Positions 1-6,473 of a stretch of DNA of 15,354 bases are shown piece by piece. The notes beneath the pieces were generated by a model, which was given only the letters and a program-made list of their open reading frames with translations, made no database searches and was not told where the DNA came from. The translations under genes were made by a program, and so were the position numbers. The stretch is from CAZVED01 sp964626205 (lineage in GTDB: Bacteria > Patescibacteriota > Patescibacteriia > SG8-24): contig CAZVED010000022.1 in NCBI GenBank assembly GCA_964626205.1, positions 1 to 15,354 on the forward strand, in the 5' to 3' direction. The first letter of the stretch is position 1, and each line of letters starts with the position of its first letter.

Positions 1-1094
1 TGCGCCTTCTTCTCTTCCTTCGCCTTGCACTCGATGAACTCCTCGATGTCCGGATGCTCGACGTTCAGAATGACCATCTTCGCGGCACGGCGCGTCTTGC
101 CGCCGGACTTGATGACGCCAGCAAACGCGTCGTAGCCTTTCATGAACGACACCGGCCCCGACGACTTGCCGCTGGAACGCGCCAGCAATTCCTTGGACGA
201 GCGGAGGTTCGACAGGTTAGAGCCCGTGCCCGAGCCGTACTTGAAAAGCATACCCTCCGTCACCGCGAGATTGAGGATGGAGCGCATGTCGTCGCTCACG
301 GAATTGATGAAGCAGGCGGAGCACTGCGGATGCTCGGAAACACCGACGTTGAACCACACCGGGCTGTTGAACGCTGCGCGCTGCGTGACGAGGATGTGCG
401 TGAGCTCGGCTTCGAACGCGTCCGCGTCCGTTTCCGTACGGAAGTATCCGCCGAAGCGACCCCAATCCGCGATGGTGCGCGCGACGCGGTCCACCATTTG
501 GCGGACGGATGTTTCGCGATCCGACTTGCCGATCTCGCCGCGGAAATACTTGGAGACAACGATATTGGTGGCCGTCTGGCTCCACGATGCAGGAACCTCC
601 ACATTGCGCTGCTCGAACACTACCTTGCCCTTCTCGTTCTTGATGACCGCGTCGCGCGTCTCCCAACGGATGACGTCGTAGGGATGCATACCGACGGACG
701 TATGTCGCCGCCGCACGGAAACGCCACCGCCCGTGAACCCATGCCGCTTCGGCTGCACGGCGTCGCGCGACAAGTACCGCTTGGCGGCATGTGAAAGATT
801 GTTGTCGATAAAGACACCTGCGACGATGCGTGCAATATCGTCCGTTCCGGGCACCATGTCGCCAGTGAATTCGCGACTCAGTCGCATGAGTGCCTGGTGC
901 GTACACCGAGCGAGTACGAGGTCGTCGTGAATGCCAGCCGCCGCAAGAGCGACAGACAAGGACGTGCCGAGCTTGTCGGCCTTGAACGCCTCCAGCGTCC
1001 CGTCGCGCCGCCGCACCTGCGCGACAGTCAGAAGCTCCGGAATCTGCTCGAGAATGGCGGACATGGCGGAGGATGACGCGGCATTCGTGCTCAT
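1..1094 (-). CDS. nrdJ: Class II (adenosylcobalamin-dependent) ribonucleotide reductase, N-terminal part
   Basis: The gene is cut by the left edge after 364 codons. The family reduces ribonucleotides to deoxyribonucleotides in the cytoplasm, using an adenosylcobalamin-generated radical. Residues 26-110 look like an ATP-cone allosteric domain (VRRRDGTLEAFKADKL at its start). Residues 242-264 carry FNSPVWFNVG followed by QCSACFIN, with C258 and C261; a cysteine here belongs to the redox pair in the family. Residues 284-293 (FKYGSGTGSN), 312-318 (SGPVSFM) and 329-342 (KSGGKTRRAAKMVI) are conserved class II blocks. The radical cysteine and the Asn/Glu of the active site lie beyond the edge. The ATG at 1094 is the first in frame and has no Shine-Dalgarno sequence; a second ATG is 10 codons in. 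Transcription probably starts near 1158 from a promoter flanked by NrdR boxes. Class II enzymes imply a need for imported B12 if the genome cannot make it. Confidence 0.93.
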   Translation of the reverse strand, partial: MSTNAASSSAMSAILEQIPELLTVAQVRRRDGTLEAFKADKLGTSLSVALAAAGIHDDLVLARCTHQALMRLSREFTGDMVPGTDDIARIVAGVFIDNNLSHAAKRYLSRDAVQPKRHGFTGGGVSVRRRHTSVGMHPYDVIRWETRDAVIKNEKGKVVFEQRNVEVPASWSQTATNIVVSKYFRGEIGKSDRETSVRQMVDRVARTIADWGRFGGYFRTETDADAFEAELTHILVTQRAAFNSPVWFNVGVSEHPQCSACFINSVSDDMRSILNLAVTEGMLFKYGSGTGSNLSNLRSSKELLARSSGKSSGPVSFMKGYDAFAGVIKSGGKTRRAAKMVILNVEHPDIEEFIECKAKEEKKA

Positions 1095-1137
1095 AAACAG
1101 GCGGTCAACGATGAATGAAGTGGGGCTGGCGACTTAT

Positions 1138-1186
1138 ACACAACATCTTGTGGCTGATACGTACATCATACCACAAGATGTTGTGT
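1138..1186 (-). promoter_or_regulatory. Pair of NrdR-type operator boxes bracketing the nrdJ promoter
   Basis: ACACAACATCTTGTGG lies at 1138-1153 and CCACAAGATGTTGTGT at 1171-1186. The two 16-mers are exact reverse complements of each other and each is nearly palindromic. NrdR is known to bind two 16-bp boxes of the form acaCnnnatnnntGtgt about three helical turns apart; here the start-to-start distance is 33 bp. Between and overlapping them, on the minus strand, is the extended -10 TGGTATGAT (1165-1173). No clear -35 is seen. The distal box therefore covers the TG extension and upstream region, and the proximal box covers the transcription start. This predicts repression of nrdJ when dATP/ATP-loaded NrdR is bound. 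The nrdR gene itself is not in the window. Confidence 0.8.
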
Positions 1187-1205
1187 TTACTCTGGCGAAC
1201 AGGCC

Positions 1206-1784
1206 TCAGAGCGGAAGTGTCAAGGAGATGGGGTTTTTGGGTGCTTTTTCGAGAGAAAAGTCGACATCGACGTTGACCGGCTCCCCCATCCGATCCTTGA
1301 ACCGAACGAGTTTGTTGGCGAGGCCGTACTCATAGACCTCCTTCGTGACCTTCACGTCCTGGAGGCAGTACTCGCGCAGTTTGTCGATTTCGCCACGGCG
1401 GAAGAATTCGATAGCCTGGAGGCCGTTGCCGGATTTGCCAGTACCAAGACACGCATGCGCGACATCATCAAGCTTCACGCGGTAGCCGATGATCTTCTCG
1501 ATTTCCTTCATGATATCGAGCGTCGGAAACGACGCGAAATCGCCGGGGTAGTAGGTGTTCAGCACTGGATAGTCGAACCCGAAAAGGTTGTAGCCGATAA
1601 TGCGGTCCGCGGACTCAAGAAGCTGCCAGAGCTTCGGCAGGTCCGGTTCGAGGTATGACGTGTAGGAATCGGTCGCATAGGAGTACGCGCCGACCAGGGA
1701 GACTTTGAGAAGCGTCGGATCGTATTTTCCGACGTCGGCGAAACTGTTCGCTGTTTCGATATCAAGGACGACTTCATTGCCCAT
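1206..1784 (-). CDS. DEDDy-type 3'-5' exonuclease, RNase H-like fold
   Basis: The 192-aa protein resembles predicted exonucleases of the DnaQ/RNase H-like group (the YprB-type RNase_H_2 family). Metal-binding positions can be read directly: D8 and E10 in VVLDIETA (Exo I), D71 in GYNLFGFDYPVL (Exo II), and Y139 with D143 in REYCLQDV (Exo III, the Y-x3-D form). It probably removes nucleotides from 3' ends of DNA or RNA in the cytoplasm; the substrate cannot be told from sequence. There are no extra domains. The ATG at 1784 starts 24 bp after the Cys-rich gene, with no good Shine-Dalgarno sequence, so it is probably the last gene of the unit 2296-1206. No T-rich terminator follows, so some transcripts may read into nrdJ. 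Confidence 0.85.
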   Translation of the reverse strand: MGNEVVLDIETANSFADVGKYDPTLLKVSLVGAYSYATDSYTSYLEPDLPKLWQLLESADRIIGYNLFGFDYPVLNTYYPGDFASFPTLDIMKEIEKIIGYRVKLDDVAHACLGTGKSGNGLQAIEFFRRGEIDKLREYCLQDVKVTKEVYEYGLANKLVRFKDRMGEPVNVDVDFSLEKAPKNPISLTLPL

Positions 1785-1808
1785 AGGCGGGTGTGATGAT
1801 GGTGATGA

Positions 1809-1964
1809 TCAGCCTTCGCAACCGCAGGAGCACGGACGTTCGCCGTGATCTTGATGGCCGCAGCTCCAGCAGAGCGCTCCGATGTCCTGTTCGGCGGTGC
1901 AAGCGCAGCCACAGGAACCATCGGCCTCATGCTCATGTTCGCAGACGGTACATTCCAATGCCAT
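1809..1964 (-). CDS. 51-aa cysteine-rich protein with a duplicated metal-binding motif
   Basis: This small gene has ten cysteines (C5, C8, C18, C20, C22, C32, C35, C45, C47, C49) and four histidines (H10, H12, H37, H40) in 51 residues. The cysteines fall into two 18-residue units in exact register, residues 5-22 and 32-49. Each follows C-x2-C-x-H-x7-C-x-C-x-C, i.e. a zinc-ribbon-like CxxC followed by a metallothionein-like CxCxC. Zinc or copper binding is inferred; no known metallothionein family is recognised. It has neither signal peptide nor membrane segment, so it should be cytoplasmic. The ATG is 8 bp after the stop of the upstream gene and the next gene begins 24 bp downstream, so it is probably translated by coupling. 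Codon use and the spacing of cysteines make a chance reading frame unlikely. Confidence 0.75.
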   Translation of the reverse strand: MALECTVCEHEHEADGSCGCACTAEQDIGALCWSCGHQDHGERPCSCGCEG

Positions 1965-1972
1965 AGATGACG

Positions 1973-2296
1973 TTACGGGTGCTTCTCCGCTGTCGCGCGC
2001 AATGCCGCGACGCGACGTGCGACGATGTCTGCGGCAGCTTCCTTGGAAGCTACCTCGGACAGCTGGCGTGCCAACAGCGGGTCGCCAATGACTTCATGGA
2101 CCCACTTCGCGAGATCGTTCTTGTCTCCGCTCACGTGATATGCGAATACCTCGTCGGTAATATCACGAAGGCCCTCCGAGAACTCCTCGAGGTTCTTCGC
2201 GACGAGATGCATATGAAACCAGAACGCCTTCCACATAGGTTCGACGTCCCGGAGGTACATGCGAGCGATATCGGCAGTGAGCAGGTCATCATGCAT
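1973..2296 (-). CDS. 107-aa helical protein resembling DUF5752
   Basis: The function is unknown. The protein is acidic and probably all helical, with the core AFWFHMHLVAKNLEEF (residues 25-40), VFAYHV (50-55) and KNDLAKWVHEVIGDPLLARQL (starting at 59). This layout of a Phe/His opening, a Leu-Glu helix, a YHV turn and a W-containing helix resembles the DUF5752 family, recalled from pattern rather than checked. It has no signal peptide, Cys or obvious catalytic set. It is the first gene of a minus-strand unit with the Cys-rich protein and the exonuclease. The ATG at 2296 lies 13 bp after a TATACT -10, giving a very short leader and no Shine-Dalgarno sequence. Confidence 0.7.
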   Translation of the reverse strand: MHDDLLTADIARMYLRDVEPMWKAFWFHMHLVAKNLEEFSEGLRDITDEVFAYHVSGDKNDLAKWVHEVIGDPLLARQLSEVASKEAAADIVARRVAALRATAEKHP

Positions 2297-2309
2297 AGCG
2301 GCAGGTCCA

Positions 2310-2318
2310 AGTATACCA
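2310..2318 (-). promoter_or_regulatory. Extended -10 promoter of the 2296-1206 unit
   Basis: TGGTATACT reads on the minus strand, 13 bp before the ATG at 2296. No -35 hexamer is visible at 16-18 bp. The expected transcript has a leader of only about 6 nt. Confidence 0.6.
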
Positions 2319-2351
2319 GACAGCGGAACGCGGAAAAGTCCCCTGTCACGC

Positions 2352-2380
2352 TTGCCTCATGGAACATGACGTGAAATGCT
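2352..2380 (+). promoter_or_regulatory. Promoter of the HExxH peptidase gene
   Basis: TTGCCT (2352-2357) and AATGCT (2375-2380) are 17 bp apart, with TG one base before the -10. Transcription should start near 2387, just before the Shine-Dalgarno sequence AAGGGAGG. Confidence 0.45.
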
Positions 2381-2399
2381 TCAAGTGAAGGGAGGCGCC

Positions 2400-2801
2400 A
2401 TGACTCGCCATCACCGCGACCTCCGCGTCGCCCCTCGTTCCTACCAACGCTACCTCCTCCGTCGCATCTATCGCCTGCTCTCCTCGAAGAACGTCTTCGT
2501 GAGGTTCGCTGCGATGCACGATGACCCGGCGACACCTGACCGGTACAACGTCCCGCGGAACTCCGTCGGCACGGTCGACGATCAGTATCTGGACGACGAT
2601 GCGGTGATGATCACCATCGACCATCGGCACGACATCATCGCCACGCTCGTACACGAATGCCTCCACGTCCTTTTTCCCGAAACGCACGAACTGCGTATCC
2701 AAAAACTGGAGCGCTTCATCATGAAGCGGATGCATCCGATGCAGGCACGCCGCCTCATCGTGCTCATGACGCTCTGCGTACTAAAAACCCCGGCCACGTA
2801 G
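2400..2801 (+). CDS. Small HExxH zinc metallopeptidase-like protein
   Basis: The 133-aa protein has the zinc motif HECLH at residues 85-89 inside IIATLVHECLHVLFP. H85 and H89 would bind zinc and E86 would be the catalytic base. E104 in QKLERFI, or E97 nearer the motif, could be the third ligand, as in minimal gluzincin-type domains. The N-terminal third is basic (RYLLRRIYRLL) and there is no signal peptide, so a cytoplasmic protein is likely. Its substrate is unknown. The start is set by AAGGGAGG, 5 bp before the ATG at 2400; an in-frame ATG eight codons upstream overlaps the -10 and is unlikely. The stop codon TAG lies in the loop of the downstream terminator, so the last codons are part of the hairpin. 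Confidence 0.72.
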   Translation: MTRHHRDLRVAPRSYQRYLLRRIYRLLSSKNVFVRFAAMHDDPATPDRYNVPRNSVGTVDDQYLDDDAVMITIDHRHDIIATLVHECLHVLFPETHELRIQKLERFIMKRMHPMQARRLIVLMTLCVLKTPAT

Positions 2802-2815
2802 GCCGGGGTGTTTTT
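2783..2815. terminator. Bidirectional rho-independent terminator
   Basis: ACCCCGGCC (2787-2795) pairs with GGCCGGGGT (2801-2809) around a 5-nt loop. An A-run precedes it and a T-run follows, so it can act on both strands. It contains the stop of the plus-strand peptidase, and the stop of the minus-strand threonine synthase lies in the T-run. Confidence 0.9.
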
Positions 2816-4217
2816 ATTCCTGTGAGATGTCGATGATGCGAGACAGAGCGTCGAGATCCGCATCGATGACGGTTGGCGCATTCTTGAGGCGCGTCGGACC
2901 GTCCGGATGCCGCATGCTCTCCACGATGTGGTCCGCGGCCTTGAGCACGTGGCCGGTGAGAACGACTGCGACGGACTCCTTCGCTCCGACGACACCGCTC
3001 TTCCGCAGCGCTCGCAAGCCGGCAAGCGCCGTCGCCGAGCTCGGCTCCGCGCCGATACCGTCGCTGTCGAGGACGAGCTTCGCTTCGAGGATTGCCTCGT
3101 CGGGAACGCTCACGCATTCGCCATCCGTATCGAACAACGCGCGGACGGCCTTTGGGAAGTTCACCGGAGCGCCGATGCGGATGGCGGTCGCGACCGTCTC
3201 CGGCGCATCGACCGCGCGAAATCCGCACTGACCACGTCGCAGCTCTGCCGCGATCCTCTCGCCATCCTCGGTCTCGAACACTTGCATGACGTCGTAGACG
3301 CCCGCCAGCATTTTCCGAAGCTCCGGCCAGGCCCGCGCGAGCGGAGCAGCGCCGTCCGCCTGGATGATGGCGAGGCGCGGCATTTTACGAATCCAGCCGC
3401 ACCGCACCGCTTCCGCGAGCGCCTTGTGGAACGCCGCGGCGTTCCCGAGGTTTCCCCCGGGAACGACGATCCAGTCTGGAGGATTCCACCCGCGCTGCTC
3501 GAGCATCTCCCAGATGATGGTCTTCTGACCTTCGAGTCGCAGCGGATTCAGCGAGTTCATGACCGAGAAGCCGAACCGCTCGCGCGCGGACTGAAGCAGC
3601 CTGAGCGCCGTGTCGAAAGAACCACGCACCATGACGACCTTCGCGCCGTATGCGAGCGACTGGCTGATCTTCCCCATGCTGACGGCGCCGTCCGGCAACA
3701 GGATGAGCGCCGGCAACCCGGCAAGCGCGGCATAGGATGCCATGGACGCCGCAGTGTTCCCTGTCGACGCGCAGGCGAGCATCTTCGCTCCTTGCTGCAC
3801 GGCCGCGGAAACGCCAGCCGTCATGCCGCGGTCCTTGAACGACCCCGTGGCATTGCAGCCTTCGTGCTTGAACTGCACGTCTTCGCATCCAGCAAACGCC
3901 GCCGACCGCACGAACCGCAGGAGCGGCGTGTTGCCTTCCGCGCTTCCGCGCGTGACGAGCCGTGACGGGTCGAGATGCGGAAGCACGTACTCGCGGAACC
4001 GCCAGATGCCGGACGCATCCGCCGGAGCATCCGACAGGCGTCGCCTGCGGAAATCCTTCTTCCTGTCCTCCGCAACGGCACGTTCCAACGTATCAAAATG
4101 GTTGAACGCGACCTCGAGCAGACCGCTACATCCTTCCCGTCCGCAGCGCATGGCGCCACTGTCGATCGGATGTTCCTGCGCGCAGAATAGACACCGTAAA
4201 AAGGTCTTGCTGTGCAT
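2814..4217 (-). CDS. thrC: Threonine synthase
   Basis: The 467-aa PLP enzyme converts O-phosphohomoserine to threonine and phosphate in the cytoplasm. The N-terminus has a small cysteine cluster (C9, C12, C25, C30: CLFC then RCGREGC) typical of many bacterial and archaeal threonine synthases. The PLP lysine is K128 in NATGSFKDRGM. STGNTAAS (151-158) and the glycine-rich phosphate clamp GGNLGN (254-259) complete the fold-type II core. The ATG at 4217 is chosen because GAGGAG lies 6 bp upstream; the frame stays open 13 codons further without a better signal. No other threonine or homoserine pathway gene is nearby. A related fold-type II enzyme such as cysteate synthase is a less likely alternative. 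Confidence 0.9.
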   Translation of the reverse strand: MHSKTFLRCLFCAQEHPIDSGAMRCGREGCSGLLEVAFNHFDTLERAVAEDRKKDFRRRRLSDAPADASGIWRFREYVLPHLDPSRLVTRGSAEGNTPLLRFVRSAAFAGCEDVQFKHEGCNATGSFKDRGMTAGVSAAVQQGAKMLACASTGNTAASMASYAALAGLPALILLPDGAVSMGKISQSLAYGAKVVMVRGSFDTALRLLQSARERFGFSVMNSLNPLRLEGQKTIIWEMLEQRGWNPPDWIVVPGGNLGNAAAFHKALAEAVRCGWIRKMPRLAIIQADGAAPLARAWPELRKMLAGVYDVMQVFETEDGERIAAELRRGQCGFRAVDAPETVATAIRIGAPVNFPKAVRALFDTDGECVSVPDEAILEAKLVLDSDGIGAEPSSATALAGLRALRKSGVVGAKESVAVVLTGHVLKAADHIVESMRHPDGPTRLKNAPTVIDADLDALSRIIDISQE

Positions 4218-4246
4218 TGCTTTCTCCTCACGTCTCCAGCACACCG

Positions 4247-4275
4247 ACCTTGGCAAAACGGACGCCGTCTGTCAA
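4247..4275 (-). promoter_or_regulatory. Putative thrC promoter
   Basis: TTGACA (4275-4270) is followed after 17 bp by CAAGGT (4252-4247), preceded by TGC. The -10 is poor but resembles the TAAGGT and TACGGT elements of two other promoters in the window. Confidence 0.45.
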
Positions 4276-4330
4276 CGCGGGTGCTGCGACCTCCGTGCAT
4301 GCCACGTATCGCGACGTTTCATCCGCAGCA

Positions 4331-4339
4331 TGCTATACT
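4331..4339 (+). promoter_or_regulatory. Extended -10 promoter of the YtxH-like gene
   Basis: TGCTATACT lies 33 bp before the ATG at 4373. No -35 is recognisable. It is the same nonamer as in front of the gene at 13411. Confidence 0.6.
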
Positions 4340-4372
4340 TTTGATGATAATTCCTCATTCAAGATCGATACT

Positions 4373-4723
4373 ATGGGAGCGAAGAAAAGCTTCGTGAAGG
4401 GTCTCGCAGCTGGCGCCGTTCTTGCTGCAGCAGCATCCCTCATCATGGACATGCGTGAAGGACAAGGAGAGAAAAAGGCGAAGGAATTGAAGAAAGCTGC
4501 TTCGGACATCGGCACGCGCGTCGCGCATCACGCCATGCGTCTGAGCACGCTCTCGAAGTCGGCCTACAACAAAGTCGTGGACTCGGCCATCGCGGAATAC
4601 CGCGGCGTAAAAGCGCTCTCTGAGGACGATCTGCACGACCTCAAGACCGAACTTAAGGACGGCTGGTCGGACCTGAAAGCGATTGCCAAGAAAAAGGAGA
4701 CGTCAAAGAAAAAGAAGCGCTAG
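4373..4723 (+). CDS. YtxH-like small membrane-associated protein
   Basis: The 116-aa protein has one N-terminal hydrophobic segment (residues 7-25, FVKGLAAGAVLAAAASLIM). A charged amphipathic helical region follows (30-105), with a strongly basic tail ending in KKKKR. This is the layout of YtxH/gas-vesicle-like small proteins, which are widespread, often stress related and of unclear function. The lysine tail could contact nucleic acid or acidic lipid. The ATG at 4373 is chosen because upstream in-frame ATGs lie before or within the promoter. No Shine-Dalgarno sequence is visible. The gene stands alone and ends at its own terminator. Confidence 0.7.
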   Translation: MGAKKSFVKGLAAGAVLAAAASLIMDMREGQGEKKAKELKKAASDIGTRVAHHAMRLSTLSKSAYNKVVDSAIAEYRGVKALSEDDLHDLKTELKDGWSDLKAIAKKKETSKKKKR

Positions 4724-4729
4724 AAAACG

Positions 4730-4752
4730 GCCGGGATCATTCCCGGCTTTTT
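4730..4752 (+). terminator. Rho-independent terminator of the YtxH-like gene
   Basis: GCCGGGA (4730-4736) pairs with TCCCGGC (4741-4747) around TCAT, followed by TTTTTCTTT. Confidence 0.9.
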
Positions 4753-4779
4753 CTTTGAAAGGAGTGATGTCCTGACGAA

Positions 4780-4855
4780 ATGGCAGGCGTCTCGGGGTAC
4801 GACTTTTTGTCGAGCCATAGTCTCGCAAAAAAGTGTACCCGTCGTGCCTGCCCAT
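4780..4855. repeat. 76-bp imperfect palindrome in a convergent intergenic gap
   Basis: About 27 base pairs can form. The outer arms ATGGCAGGC (4780-4788) and GCCTGCCCAT (4846-4855) pair with one bulge. After a 5/6-nt internal loop, GGGTAC (4795-4800) pairs with GTACCC (4835-4840). Then the run ACTTTTTG (4802-4809) pairs with CAAAAAAGT (4826-4834), and CGAG pairs with CTCG around the loop CCATAGT (4815-4821). It does not end in a T-run, so it is not a typical terminator. It could be a small mobile palindrome (REP or MITE-like) or a structured RNA. The rest of the 4753-4893 gap shows no reading frame I can support. Confidence 0.6.
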
Positions 4856-4893
4856 CGGACCGCGAGCGCTCACCAAAAACTACCGGACTGTTT

Positions 4894-6408
4894 CTAGGCT
4901 TCTTTTTCTTGAGCGAGCAAGAACGCTTTCGCTTCTTCCGCGGTCGTCACTTCGCCGTTGAGTTGTGCTTCCTGCAACGCGGTGAGCATCTTGCCGACTT
5001 CCGGACCTGGTTCAAGATGCAGCTGCGCCATGACCTCCTCACCAGAAAGCGCTGTTTTCACCCTTCCGTCCTCCACGACGCCACGCGCTTCCATGAGTGC
5101 CAATTCGTCGATGAGCGCGCGCAACGCGGAAAGATCGGAGGTCCCGTCCGGCTTGCAAGCCGCCGTCGCATCGGCAAACGCGAGATGCAGACGGCGACGG
5201 CCGTGCGCGCGGTCATGCAGGAAACGACGCGCGAGTACGGTCTTCTGTACCGTCGCGACGTTTACCTCGTTCGGAAAAAGATGGAATTCCACGAGATCCG
5301 CCAGCTCTTCTTCGTCAATATAATGTTCGGGAACGCTCGACAGCCGTAAACGGCGCGCGATAGTTCGTACGATGCCGGCACCGAGATGCGCATGTCCGGG
5401 AAAATCGATGCGACCGCCCACCATTGTCGCCGCATCAGGCTTGCCGATGTCATGGAGCAACGTGGCAACGACCGTCTGCGCATCCGCGACTTCGCCAGGG
5501 AACTGCTCGGCGAACTCCGGCGACCAGAGAACGCCGACCGCATGCTTGATATGCGTCCAGACGTCCCGATACAGATGCCGTTCGGGGTCATGAGCGGTAC
5601 GCGCGCATCGTTCCAGTTCTGGAATAAGTCGGAACAGGATACCCGACGTCTCGAGCAGCTCGATGGCGCGTACCGGATCTGCCGCCAGCGCACGGACGAG
5701 ATTGCGCGCGACAGTTTCACGTGGAACCACATGCTCCTCCTCGCGCATGTCGTCGATGCGTGGCGCTAGCGCAACGACAGCATCCCACGTCGTCGTGTCG
5801 ATGGTGAAACCGAGCTCGCAGGCGAGCCGGACGCCGCGCAGTATACGAGAAAGGTCTTCGGTGAACCGGTGACGCGCATCACCGACGGCACAGACGGTCT
5901 TTGCCGCGATATCGGCAAGACCATCATACGGGTCAATGAAGACGTGCTTGCGCAGGTCGAACGCCACCGCATTCATGGTGAAATCGCGACGCGCGAGGTC
6001 GCGTTCCAATGGGAGATCTGGGTCAGCCTGCACCGTGAAGTCGCGGTAGCCGCCGGAACCACCTGCCTTCTCCGTACGTGGCCAGGCGATATCGACCGGT
6101 TCTTCGCCCTCGTGCCCTTCTGGCACGAACCGCAGCACTCCGAAATCGCGGCCGACAAGGTCTACGCGGCCGCGTGTCTCGAGCTCCGACCGCAGCCGTT
6201 CCAAAGAGACCTTCCGTACGACGAGGTCGTAGTCCTTGCGCGCCGTCCGTCCAAGGACATGGTCACGGACGGCACCACCGACGAGATACCACTCGGCATC
6301 CGGAATCGCAGCCATGACTGACGGGAGGAATGCCAAGACCGGCTCCTGAGCGACAGTACGCGCAAGAGCCGTAGCAAGGGGGTCGGTTATGCCGACAGAG
6401 CCATTCAT
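4894..6408 (-). CDS. cca: CCA-adding tRNA nucleotidyltransferase with HD domain
   Basis: The 504-aa enzyme adds or repairs the 3'-CCA of tRNAs. The class II nucleotidyltransferase head has LVGGAVRDHVLG (residues 42-53), with the metal-binding pair D59 and D61 in KDYD. RRDFTMNA (140-147) and EDLSRILRGVRLACELGF (184-201) are the base-selecting and neck motifs. A C-terminal HD phosphohydrolase domain carries TLLHDIGKP (H319, D320) and GHAHLGA. This combination of head, neck and HD domain is common in bacterial Cca proteins. The ATG at 6408 is only 7 bp after the -10 TATCCT, so the mRNA is probably leaderless. There is no Shine-Dalgarno sequence and no clear terminator downstream, unless the 4780-4855 palindrome serves. 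Confidence 0.92.
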   Translation of the reverse strand: MNGSVGITDPLATALARTVAQEPVLAFLPSVMAAIPDAEWYLVGGAVRDHVLGRTARKDYDLVVRKVSLERLRSELETRGRVDLVGRDFGVLRFVPEGHEGEEPVDIAWPRTEKAGGSGGYRDFTVQADPDLPLERDLARRDFTMNAVAFDLRKHVFIDPYDGLADIAAKTVCAVGDARHRFTEDLSRILRGVRLACELGFTIDTTTWDAVVALAPRIDDMREEEHVVPRETVARNLVRALAADPVRAIELLETSGILFRLIPELERCARTAHDPERHLYRDVWTHIKHAVGVLWSPEFAEQFPGEVADAQTVVATLLHDIGKPDAATMVGGRIDFPGHAHLGAGIVRTIARRLRLSSVPEHYIDEEELADLVEFHLFPNEVNVATVQKTVLARRFLHDRAHGRRRLHLAFADATAACKPDGTSDLSALRALIDELALMEARGVVEDGRVKTALSGEEVMAQLHLEPGPEVGKMLTALQEAQLNGEVTTAEEAKAFLLAQEKEA

Positions 6409-6415
6409 GAGATTC

Positions 6416-6424
6416 AGGATACCA
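6416..6424 (-). promoter_or_regulatory. Extended -10 promoter of cca, leaderless
   Basis: TGGTATCCT on the minus strand ends 7 bp before the ATG at 6408, placing the transcription start at or next to the start codon. It is divergent from the znuC-like promoter 25 bp away. Confidence 0.55.
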
Positions 6425-6448
6425 TATCGCCACTTCCGCGCGGACGTA

Positions 6449-6457
6449 TGCTATGCT
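6449..6457 (+). promoter_or_regulatory. Extended -10 promoter of the metal ABC operon
   Basis: TGCTATGCT lies 16 bp before the ATG at 6474, giving a leader of about 8-10 nt. The in-frame ATG at 6453 falls inside this -10 and is therefore not used. Confidence 0.55.
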
Positions 6458-6473
6458 TCTTTCCATCCACACT

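Noticed and set aside
54..794. Plus-strand 246-aa open frame opposite nrdJ
   Set aside because: Arg/Ala-rich, without domain character, and fully antisense to a strongly conserved class II RNR.
1138..1186. The inverted repeat read as a transcription terminator after the exonuclease
   Set aside because: The loop would be 17 nt, no T-run follows, and the halves fit NrdR boxes placed on a promoter.
1786..1808. A run of His codons in one minus-strand frame, like a His-rich metal-binding stretch
   Set aside because: The frame is not that of the Cys-rich gene or the exonuclease; in the real frames it is the short intergenic gap.
2907..3965. Plus-strand 352-aa open frame inside the threonine synthase gene
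   Set aside because: Mirror of GC-rich codons in thrC; composition is Arg/Asp-rich with no motif and no start signals.
4863..4874. GAGCGCTC perfect short palindrome near the cca stop
   Set aside because: Eight bases only, no loop or T-run; expected by chance in GC-rich DNA.
4780..5349. Plus-strand 189-aa open frame
   Set aside because: It overlaps the palindrome and the 3' part of cca in antisense and shows no protein-like motif.
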